From DATHRK01 sp035465395 (lineage in GTDB: Bacteria; Gemmatimonadota; Gemmatimonadetes; Longimicrobiales; RSA9): a stretch of 64,000 nucleotides of DNA. The notes under the pieces were generated by a model, which worked only from the letters and a program-made list of their open reading frames with translations, made no database searches and had not been told where the DNA came from. The DNA is taken from assembly GCA_035465395.1 (NCBI GenBank), contig DATHRK010000006.1, forward strand, positions 62,001-126,000, written 5' to 3'. Both the position numbers and the translations under genes were made by a program. Shown here piece by piece: positions 11,651 to 18,529 of the stretch. Positions within the stretch are counted from its first letter, which is position 1; each line of letters starts with the position of its first letter.

Positions 11651-12126
11651 CCTCCCCTCTCCGACCCCGTCGGGCCGCCGCCATTGCCTGTGGAGTCGCG
11701 CACGTGCGCGACCAGTGCGCGAAGCCCCAGCTCGTAGCTCCGCGCGCCGAAACCCGTGATCACGCCGACCGCGTGGGCGGCCAGCAGGGACCGCCGACGC
11801 GTCCGTGACCTGGCCGCCAGATTGGTCAGGTGCACCTCCACGTACGGCCGGTCCACGCCGACCAGGGCGTCCAGCAACGCCACGCTCGTGTGCGTGTAGG
11901 CCGCCGCGTTCACGACGTAGCCCGCGAGGCTCGGTGCACCGTCACGGACCCAGTCCAACAGGATCCCCTCGTGGTTGGACTGCAGCGTATCGAGCTCCAC
12001 GCCGAGCTCCTCCGCCAGGTCGCGGAGCCGGCTATCGATCTCCGCCAGCGTCGTCGTCCCGTACAGATCCGGCTGCCGTGTCCCGAGAAGATCCAGATTG
12101 GGACCGTGCAGGACGCCTACCCTCAT
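11647..12126 (-). CDS. aroQ: 3-dehydroquinate dehydratase, type II
   Basis: This catalyses the third step of the shikimate pathway, dehydrating 3-dehydroquinate. The 159-residue protein matches type II enzymes with GPNLDLLGTRQPDLYG (catalytic Arg and Tyr), SNHEG, NAAAYTHTSVAL (catalytic His) and EVHLTNL. The usual REPE near the N-terminus reads RQPD here, and the usual NPAAYTHTS reads NAAAYTHTS. These are mild deviations that leave the catalytic residues in place. The ATG at 12126 overlaps the TPR gene stop (ATGA) and the stop overlaps accB. Confidence 0.95.
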   Translation of the reverse strand: MRVGVLHGPNLDLLGTRQPDLYGTTTLAEIDSRLRDLAEELGVELDTLQSNHEGILLDWVRDGAPSLAGYVVNAAAYTHTSVALLDALVGVDRPYVEVHLTNLAARSRTRRRSLLAAHAVGVITGFGARSYELGLRALVAHVRDSTGNGGGPTGSERGG

Positions 12127-14525
12127 TTCTTGAGACTCCGCAGCCAGGACCGGAACACCTCGACCTCTTCGTCGTCCGACGCCTCGTCGCCAGCAGCCGT
12201 CGGCCCGGAGTCCCCCTCAACCGACGCGTCGAGGAGCGATCGCGCCAGATCCCCCAGGTCGCCGCCGGCCGATTCGCGGACGCGCGTGCCCGGCCCCGGG
12301 CTTTCGGCGGACGGCCCGGGGGTCGCGCTCGGCCCGGCCTGTGGCTCGCTCGAAACGGCCGCAGCGGGCTGGATCCGGTCGGCCTCTCCGAGCTCGAGGA
12401 TCGGCGCCGTAGGCTCGGCGCCCCCCGCGCCCGACGACGGGCTTGCGGCCCACGGCTCGGCTTCGAGGTCGAACGGCTCCGGCGCGGGGGCGGCCGCAGG
12501 GGCGCGTTCGACCGCGGGAGGCGGAGGTACGGTCCGACTCGCGTCCTCCGGCGGGGGAGCGGTCGTCGCGGCCGGTGTTGGCTCCTCCTCGGCAGGCGGG
12601 CGCGCATCCGCGGACGGATCCGCCCGCTCCGGACTCCACGGCGTCACCGGCGTCGCCGGGCCGACCGCGGGCTCCCAGCCGATCACGCCGCGCAGCAGGT
12701 CGCGAATGCTCGAGGCGCCATCGTCCTCACCGGCGAGCGCGCCGGCCAGCTCGGCGGCGAGGGCGTCCCGGGCGTCGGGTGCAGCGGGGGCTTCCGGAAC
12801 GTCGCGGAAGTCGGGGAGGTCAGCCGCGCCGGAGATGTCAGAGGCCGCCGGCGCGATGCCGACGGACCCATCGTCGTCGCCTGCCGACTCGAAGACGGGG
12901 GCCAGATCGAGCGTGTCGGGCAGATCCGCGCCGACCTCCGACCCGCTGAACGCCGAGGGCAGCTCCGGTACGGGCGCGTCCGGAGCCGCATCGGACCCGG
13001 TCGGGTAAGCCTCGCGGTCCCCGGCCGCGATCCCGGCGGTCTCCGCGACTTCGGGGCCGCCGAGAGGACTGGCGGCATCCGTTCCGCCGTAGGGAATCGA
13101 GAACCCCCCCGCCTCTTCGAGCGGGGGCCCCGGTTCCGCGTCCTCCTCCGCCCAGGCTTCGACGGTGGGCGGCTCGTCAGCCGGGCCCGTCGCGAAGAGC
13201 TCCTCGAATTCCTCGCCCGTCCACGGCGCGCCCGGCTCTTCGGCCTGGGGCTGGAGCGGCGGTGTGCGGTCTCCGGCCGGATCGTCGCCGCGCTCCACGG
13301 CCCCCGGGTCCAGCCACGCGGCTCCTACCTCGACGGCGTCCTCGGCGCCGTAGGCGTCGGGCTCGGCGAAGGTAATCGGCTCGGGCTCCGGCGGTACCGC
13401 CTCGGCCGGAACCTCCAGTTCCTGCCACGTGCCGGCGTCCGACTCGAGTTCTTCCTCGTCGGTCGGTGCTGGGACCGACGCGGCCTGGTCTCCACCGCCG
13501 CCCTGCGGTTGGGTAGGCACCGTCGGCGCGGCCGCGCCGGCTACGTCCCCCCACTCCGGCCGCACGGGCTCGCCCTCGCCCGCGGCCACCCTGGCCTCCG
13601 CCTCCTGGAGCTTGGTCTGGAGCCGAAGGTTAGCGGGGCTCCGCTCGACCAGACGGCGGTAGACTTCGGCGGCCCGCCTGTGGAGTCCCTGTGCCGCATA
13701 GAGGTCGCCGAGGGTCTCGGTTTCGACGCCCGCCAGGTCCGATGGCACGTCGGCTCCGGGCAGGTCCGGGTCGAGCTCAGGCCAGCCTTCTCCGGGTGAC
13801 GCGTCGTCGCCCGCCACGACCTCGGTGCCGGGATCGTGCAGGGGCGCGTCGTCCCCGGAGGACTCGACGCCGACGGTGGTCAATTCCAGCGCTGTGGTCG
13901 GAAGGTCCAGCAGCGGCAGGCCGTCCGCGGCTTCGAGTCCCGTGTCGCCATCCGTCTCTGCCAACGGCCGGGCCGGGCGCAGCGGCTCCTCCTCGAAGGG
14001 ATCGTCGAGGGGTCGGGGCTCCACCGGCGACGTTGATACGGCGTCCCCGGCTGCGCCACCCAGCGCGCCGGCCGCGTGCTGCGCGGCCTCCTCTTCCTCT
14101 TCGGGCGGCGGAACCGCCGGGGCGCTGAGAACGGCGATGCGCTCCTCCACGTCCTCGTCCCCGGGCTCCAGCGAGGCCAGCGCCGACCAGTGCGCGAGGG
14201 CTTCTTCCCGACGGCCGCCCTCGTCCGCGGCCACGGCGAGGCGACGCAACGCGATCATGTTGTGCGGATCGAGCTCGAGGACGCGTGCGAACGATCGCTC
14301 GGCTGCGGCCGCCTCCCCGAGGTCCTCCAGGACGCGGCCCATCACGACGTGAGCGCTGGCGTAGTCCGGATGCTCGGTGAGGCCCCTGCGGAGGAGCTCC
14401 CTGGCCCGGGCCGCGTCACCGGCCCGTCGGTAGGCTTCTGCGAGGTGGGTGAAGACGCGGCCGCGCGGGTTCTCGGCGTGCATCGCCTCGAGTCGCGCGA
14501 TTTCCTCGTTACTGGCTCGGGCCAT
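12123..14525 (-). CDS. TPR-repeat protein with long acidic disordered region
   Basis: This is an 800-residue protein of unknown role. Residues about 1-125 form TPR repeats (FTHLAEAYRRAGDAARARELL and the next units). One further TPR unit occurs near residue 270 (TLGDLYAAQGLHRRAAEVYRRL). The rest is low-complexity sequence dominated by Ala, Glu, Pro, Asp and Gly, ending in EVFRSWLRSLKK. No signal peptide or membrane segment is seen, so it is probably cytoplasmic. The ATG at 14525 was chosen because the TPR region starts there; an in-frame start at 14741 would precede the predicted transcription start near 14733. It leads a long operon (aroQ-accB-accC and onward) and resembles in layout the protein at 18526-20964. 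Confidence 0.8.
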   Translation of the reverse strand: MARASNEEIARLEAMHAENPRGRVFTHLAEAYRRAGDAARARELLRRGLTEHPDYASAHVVMGRVLEDLGEAAAAERSFARVLELDPHNMIALRRLAVAADEGGRREEALAHWSALASLEPGDEDVEERIAVLSAPAVPPPEEEEEAAQHAAGALGGAAGDAVSTSPVEPRPLDDPFEEEPLRPARPLAETDGDTGLEAADGLPLLDLPTTALELTTVGVESSGDDAPLHDPGTEVVAGDDASPGEGWPELDPDLPGADVPSDLAGVETETLGDLYAAQGLHRRAAEVYRRLVERSPANLRLQTKLQEAEARVAAGEGEPVRPEWGDVAGAAAPTVPTQPQGGGGDQAASVPAPTDEEELESDAGTWQELEVPAEAVPPEPEPITFAEPDAYGAEDAVEVGAAWLDPGAVERGDDPAGDRTPPLQPQAEEPGAPWTGEEFEELFATGPADEPPTVEAWAEEDAEPGPPLEEAGGFSIPYGGTDAASPLGGPEVAETAGIAAGDREAYPTGSDAAPDAPVPELPSAFSGSEVGADLPDTLDLAPVFESAGDDDGSVGIAPAASDISGAADLPDFRDVPEAPAAPDARDALAAELAGALAGEDDGASSIRDLLRGVIGWEPAVGPATPVTPWSPERADPSADARPPAEEEPTPAATTAPPPEDASRTVPPPPAVERAPAAAPAPEPFDLEAEPWAASPSSGAGGAEPTAPILELGEADRIQPAAAVSSEPQAGPSATPGPSAESPGPGTRVRESAGGDLGDLARSLLDASVEGDSGPTAAGDEASDDEEVEVFRSWLRSLKK

Positions 14526-14739
14526 TCCTCTCGCAGGATCGAAGGCTAGGTCGCCGTCTGGACACCGCTGGCGTCGAACAGAGCGGAGAACCGAGGTCCG
14601 GCCCGCTGCCTCGGCCCCCGAGTGACTGGCGACCGGTGCCGCACCTGCCGGGGCACACCCCAAGCGGACGGCACCGCTCCGCGCGGCGTGCACTACGGAA
14701 TCGCCTCTCGGACGCGATACGGCTGGGGAGCGACCGCGC

Positions 14740-14769
14740 AAGATAGACGAGGCGCCGAAGTCGTGTCAA
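14740..14769 (-). promoter_or_regulatory. Promoter for the TPR-aroQ-accBC operon
   Basis: A perfect -35 TTGACA (14769-14764) is followed after 18 bases by a -10-like TATCTT (14745-14740). Transcription would start near 14733, giving a leader of about 208 bases before the ATG at 14525. Confidence 0.65.
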
Positions 14770-14787
14770 CGCGCTCTTCGGCCCGCC

Positions 14788-14816
14788 TTGAACGTTGCCC
14801 TGAACCGATTTACAAT
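14788..14816 (+). promoter_or_regulatory. Promoter for the SurA/PpiD-like gene
   Basis: TTGAAC (14788-14793) and TACAAT (14811-14816) are separated by exactly 17 bases, close to a sigma-70 type promoter. The transcript would start near 14823, about 45 bases before the ATG at 14868. Confidence 0.65.
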
Positions 14817-14867
14817 TTACGGTTCCGCCCGAGCGGGCGACACGGCCTTTACCGTAGGGACGCGACG

Positions 14868-16727
14868 ATGGTGATGAACAAGATGCGCGAGTGGACCAAA
14901 TGGATCATGGTCCTGACGGCCCTCGCGTTCGGCGCCCTCATGTTCTTCGAGTGGGGGATGGACGCGAGCGGACAGTCGGCGCTCGCGATGGGTGGGGGCG
15001 AGATGGGACGCGTCAACGGCGACCCGATCAGCTACGAGGCCTGGCTGCCCGCGTACCAGCTTCTCTACGACCAGAGGCAGGAGGCGTCGGGCCGGCCCCT
15101 GACCTCGGCCGAGGCGCGCCAGATAGAGGACGAGACCTGGGAGCAGCTGATCTCCCAGGTGCTGGTGCGGCAGGAGTTGGCGCGTCGCGATATCGACGTG
15201 AGCGATGAGGAGATCCGCCAGGCGGCCCGGTTCGCGCCTCCGGCCTCGCTCCGCAACGACCCGCTATTCCAGACCGACGGCCAGTTCGACCTGAACAAGT
15301 ACCACCAGTACCTGGCCTCGCCGGCGGTGGACCCCCGCCTGCTCGCCCAGTTGGAGGCGTACTATCGCGACCGCATCCCGCAGGCCAAGCTGCTCCAGCA
15401 GCTCGCCACCGGAGTGTGGGTGTCCGACGCGGAGCTGTGGGTGGCCTTCCGCGACCGCAACGAGACCGCCGAGGTCGAGTACGTGGTGGTCGACCCCGCC
15501 GAGGTGATAGCGGACGGTCGAGTGGAGGTCAGCGACGACGAGGTAGCACGCTACTACCGCGATCATCGCGAGGACTATCGCGACGCGGCGTCCGCGCAGA
15601 TCAAGATCGCAGCGATCGACAAGACGCCCACGGCCGTGGACACCGCCGCCGCGCTCGAACGGGTCGCCGCGTTGCGCCAGGAAATCCTGGAAGGCGCCGA
15701 CTTCGCCGACGTCGCTACGCGGGAGTCGGCCGACCCCGTCTCCGCTCAGGTCGGGGGCGACCTCGGTTCCTTCACCCGCGGGCAGATGGTGCCGGCGTTC
15801 GACCAGGCTGTATTCACGCAACCCGTCGGCGAGCTGGGCGAGCCCGTGCTCTCGCAGTTCGGCTACCACCTGATCGAGGTCACCGAGCGCGACGGAGACA
15901 CCGCCAACGCGCGTCACATCTTGATTCCCATCGAGCTGACCTTCGAGTCCGAGGACCGGATCCTGGCCCTCGTGGATTCGCTCGCCGACCTGGTCGAGGA
16001 TATGCCGCTGGACTCGGCGGCCGCGCGCCTCGACCTGGCGACACGTGTCGCCACGATCCGGGCCGACCAGCCGGTCGTCCCCGGCCTCGGCCCCCTCGAC
16101 GAGGCGGTCGACTGGGTGTTCGAGGACCCGGAGAGCGAGGAGGTCCCGGTAAGCCCCGACTTCGAGAACGACCTCGTCTACTACGTGGTCGAGATCGTGA
16201 GCCAACAGCCGGAAGGGGTTCGACCGCTCGAGGCCGTCGCCGATGGGATCCGGGCGCGGCTGGTGGCCGAGCGCCGCACGGACCTCGCCCGGGCCGAGGC
16301 CACGACCATGCTGGAAAGGGCGCGGTCCGGAGGCGGGCTAGAGGCGCTCGCGGGCGACGGGCTAGAGGTGCGGACGGCCGGACCGTTCACCCGCATGGAT
16401 TTCGTGCCGGATCTCGGGCAGGCGACCCAGGCCATCGGCGCCTCGTTCGGCTTGCCGCTGGGCTCCATCGGCGGCCCGTTCGACGCCGCCGGCGGCCGGC
16501 TCGTCCTGCTGCGTGCGGTGGCTCGGGAAGCCGCCGACCGCGCTCAATGGGAGGCTCAGAAGGATCTGCAGCGCGCCCGCGCGGCGGAGCAGCGCCAGCA
16601 GGCGATCGTCTCGGCGTACCTGAACGACCTTCGGGAAGCCGCCGACATCGACGACAACCGCGAAGCGGTGCTGCGGCCGCCCGATACCGGGCAGCAGGGG
16701 CTAGGCGGGGGCCTGTTCGGCAGCTGA
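14868..16727 (+). CDS. SurA/PpiD-type periplasmic peptidyl-prolyl isomerase, membrane-anchored
   Basis: This 619-residue protein is laid out like PpiD. A short cytoplasmic start (KMREWTKW) precedes one membrane segment (about residues 12-27) and a SurA-type N-terminal chaperone domain. A parvulin (PPIC) rotamase domain covers about residues 241-344, with GADFADVATRES, GGDLGSFTRGQMVPAFD and SQFGYHLIEV. A second, partial repeat begins at ARHILIPIEL. It probably helps fold outer-membrane proteins while anchored in the inner membrane. The ATG at 14868 was preferred; a GTG (14871) and an ATG (14874) follow directly. It has its own promoter and ends at a strong hairpin terminator, so it appears monocistronic. 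Confidence 0.88.
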   Translation: MVMNKMREWTKWIMVLTALAFGALMFFEWGMDASGQSALAMGGGEMGRVNGDPISYEAWLPAYQLLYDQRQEASGRPLTSAEARQIEDETWEQLISQVLVRQELARRDIDVSDEEIRQAARFAPPASLRNDPLFQTDGQFDLNKYHQYLASPAVDPRLLAQLEAYYRDRIPQAKLLQQLATGVWVSDAELWVAFRDRNETAEVEYVVVDPAEVIADGRVEVSDDEVARYYRDHREDYRDAASAQIKIAAIDKTPTAVDTAAALERVAALRQEILEGADFADVATRESADPVSAQVGGDLGSFTRGQMVPAFDQAVFTQPVGELGEPVLSQFGYHLIEVTERDGDTANARHILIPIELTFESEDRILALVDSLADLVEDMPLDSAAARLDLATRVATIRADQPVVPGLGPLDEAVDWVFEDPESEEVPVSPDFENDLVYYVVEIVSQQPEGVRPLEAVADGIRARLVAERRTDLARAEATTMLERARSGGGLEALAGDGLEVRTAGPFTRMDFVPDLGQATQAIGASFGLPLGSIGGPFDAAGGRLVLLRAVAREAADRAQWEAQKDLQRARAAEQRQQAIVSAYLNDLREAADIDDNREAVLRPPDTGQQGLGGGLFGS

Positions 16728-16750
16728 GCCTGCCGGAAACCGAACGCGCG

Positions 16751-16785
16751 AAGGGCCCGGGGCACGCGTCCCCGGGCCCTTTCTA
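16751..16785 (+). terminator. Rho-independent-type terminator after the SurA/PpiD-like gene
   Basis: A perfect 12-base-pair stem (arms 16751-16762 and 16770-16781) with a 7-base loop lies between convergent genes and is followed by a short T-rich stretch. It starts 23 bases after the plus-strand stop and could also serve the minus-strand tatA operon ending at 16803. Confidence 0.8.
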
Positions 16786-16802
16786 CATCCCTCCGTCGAC
16801 GC

Positions 16803-17102
16803 CTAGTCCGAGCCGCCGGTGGTGCTCCGCGGCTCCTCCACCGGCGGCGCCGCGGCCGGCTGCGCCGGCTCCGAGGCCGCGGGCGGCGCGACCGTCGGAC
16901 GCGCCTGCGCGGGCGGCACCTCGCGGCGCTCGGGTTCGGTCGACCGGGCGACGTCGGCGTGGATCTCCGACACCGACGACTTGAACTCGCGGATCCCCTT
17001 GCCGAGAGACGCGCCGATCTCCGGGAGACGCTTCGCGCCGAAGACGAGCAGCACGATGAGGAGAATGATGATCAGTTCGGTAGGGCCGAGACCGAATGGC
17101 AT
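16803..17102 (-). CDS. tatA: Sec-independent translocase protein TatA/TatE family
   Basis: This is the pore-forming subunit of the twin-arginine translocase, which exports folded proteins. The 99-residue protein has the single N-terminal membrane helix (LGPTELIIILLIVLLVFG), the FGAKRLPEIGASLGKGIREF hinge and amphipathic helix, then a Pro/Ala-rich tail. It is last in a three-gene operon with the polyprenyl synthase and a DUF4321 protein. tatC is encoded elsewhere at 26389. Confidence 0.94.
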   Translation of the reverse strand: MPFGLGPTELIIILLIVLLVFGAKRLPEIGASLGKGIREFKSSVSEIHADVARSTEPERREVPPAQARPTVAPPAASEPAQPAAAPPVEEPRSTTGGSD

Positions 17103-17128
17103 GACAGGTCCTCCCTGGCAGCAGCCTG

Positions 17129-17434
17129 CTAATAGAGCCAGGAGCGCGCCACCAGGGCGGCTCCCAGTATACCCACAAGGCTCAAGATGTTGACGTTCAG
17201 CGTCAAGGGGCCGAGGACCAGCGCGATAGCGCCCACGTCGACTCCGAGCGGGCCCAGCGAGGCCGAGGCGGACGTCGTCAGAAGGGTTCGAGTGGCGCTT
17301 TCCGGCATGAAGAGCACCACCAAGCGCGTCAGCAAGGCGCCCACGACGAGGCCCGCGACGACCACCCAGAAGGGCCGCATGCCGGACAGACGCCTGGGCG
17401 CGATCGCCGAGCCGCCGATGCCGAGTCCCGCCAT
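17129..17434 (-). CDS. Small membrane protein, DUF4321-like
   Basis: This 101-residue protein has two hydrophobic segments: WVVVAGLVVGALLTRLVVLF, and a C-terminal one ending LNVNILSLVGILGAALVARSW. The second segment resembles the C-terminal signature of DUF4321 proteins. The function of that family is unknown to me. An internal ATG (17380) directly before the first membrane segment could be the true start. It lies between the polyprenyl synthase (39 bases upstream) and tatA (26 bases downstream), so it is probably cotranscribed with them. Confidence 0.75.
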   Translation of the reverse strand: MAGLGIGGSAIAPRRLSGMRPFWVVVAGLVVGALLTRLVVLFMPESATRTLLTTSASASLGPLGVDVGAIALVLGPLTLNVNILSLVGILGAALVARSWLY

Positions 17435-17473
17435 GCTATGCCGCCGGCAAGGCGGCGAGCCGCCGCTGGGACA

Positions 17474-18460
17474 TCAGGCCCTCCTGTCGACGACGTAGGA
17501 CACGGCGAGTCTGAGGCCGTCGGCCGATTCGCCCGGCGGAACGGCCTCCAGCGCCGCCAGCGCGGCGTCCCCATAGCCCCGCGCGCGCTCCATGGCGAGC
17601 TGCACGCCGCCCCTGGCGTGCACGATCTCGGTCACCCGGGCGATTCCTTCGTCGGTCGGCGCGCCGTCCGCGAAGAACGCCTCCACTTCCCTCCGCTCGG
17701 CGGCGTCCATGCGTGGCAGCGCCTCGATGAGCGGCAGCGTCACCTTGTGTTCGCGCAGGTCGTGCCCGCTCGGCTTGCCGGTGGCTTTCTCCGTCGCGAC
17801 GTAGTCGATCACGTCGTCCACGATCTGAAACGCCATGCCGAGCTCGTGTCCGTACGTCGTCAACGCTTCGCGGTGCGCCCCTCCCCCCACGAGCGCCCCT
17901 AGCTCGCAGGAGGCCGCGATGAGCGAAGCGGTCTTCGATGCGATCAGGCGGTAGTAGGCTTCTTCGTCCAGGTCCAGCGTGTCCGCGGCGTGCAGCGCCC
18001 GCAGCTCGCCCACGCTCATGCGATTCGCCGCGCGGGCGAGCACGCCGATCTGCTCCAGATCTCCCAGCTCCGCCAGCCGCGCGACCGAGCGGCTGTACAG
18101 GAAGTCGCCCATGATGATTGCGGTGCGGTGATTCCAGAGTGCGTTCACCGTGGGCATCCCGCGGCGCATGACCGAGTGGTCGACCGCGTCGTCGTGTACC
18201 AGCGTCGCGAGGTGCACGAGCTCGACGAGCGCGGCGACCGTCTGGGCGGTCTCGACCTCGGCTCCCTGGACCCGGCTCGACAGCAGCACGAGCGTCGGCC
18301 GGAAGAGCTTACCGCGCTTGAGGAGGATGTAATCGCTGACGTCGGCCAGGGGCCGATAGTCGGAGACGGCGATCCGTCGCATCTCGCGCACGACCCCTTC
18401 GAGGCTCTCCCGCACGGGGTCTTGAATCGTGGCCAGCCCCGGCGGGACGGTCGTCAGCAT
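17474..18460 (-). CDS. Polyprenyl diphosphate synthase (trans-isoprenyl)
   Basis: This 328-residue trans-prenyltransferase condenses isopentenyl diphosphate units onto an allylic primer to make a long polyprenyl chain, most likely the quinone side chain. The first aspartate-rich motif is DDAVD near residue 88, in LATLVHDDAVDHSVMRRG. The second is DDVID near residue 213, in AFQIVDDVIDYVA, and GKLFRPTLVLL precedes both. The length and the small residues before the first motif fit octaprenyl/heptaprenyl-type synthases; chain length is not settled by sequence alone. A good promoter overlaps the stop of the upstream TPR gene, so this gene starts its own unit. Confidence 0.92.
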   Translation of the reverse strand: MLTTVPPGLATIQDPVRESLEGVVREMRRIAVSDYRPLADVSDYILLKRGKLFRPTLVLLSSRVQGAEVETAQTVAALVELVHLATLVHDDAVDHSVMRRGMPTVNALWNHRTAIIMGDFLYSRSVARLAELGDLEQIGVLARAANRMSVGELRALHAADTLDLDEEAYYRLIASKTASLIAASCELGALVGGGAHREALTTYGHELGMAFQIVDDVIDYVATEKATGKPSGHDLREHKVTLPLIEALPRMDAAERREVEAFFADGAPTDEGIARVTEIVHARGGVQLAMERARGYGDAALAALEAVPPGESADGLRLAVSYVVDRRA

Positions 18461-18500
18461 CGGCTCCGGGCGTCTCCTTCGTGGGTCGGAAAGGGCCGCC

Positions 18501-18529
18501 AAAGTACGAGCACCCCCCGGGACTGTCAA
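18501..18529 (-). promoter_or_regulatory. Promoter for the polyprenyl synthase-DUF4321-tatA operon
   Basis: Perfect -35 TTGACA (18529-18524) and -10-like TACTTT (18506-18501) are spaced by 17 bases. The -35 overlaps the stop codon of the upstream TPR gene. Transcription would begin near 18494, about 34 bases before the ATG at 18460. Confidence 0.7.

Larger units (their letters stand above)
14526..14867. other. Divergent intergenic region with two back-to-back promoters
   Basis: This 342-base gap separates the minus-strand TPR operon from the plus-strand folding-factor gene. It holds a minus promoter at 14740-14769 and a plus promoter at 14788-14816, whose -35 boxes are only 18 bases apart. 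The remaining 210 bases or so would form a long leader for the TPR transcript. I see no clear riboswitch or strong terminator in that leader, and no convincing small gene. Confidence 0.7.

Noticed and set aside
14526..14741. In-frame upstream extension of the TPR gene to 14741
   Set aside because: It would start before the predicted transcription start near 14733, and its sequence is not TPR-like.
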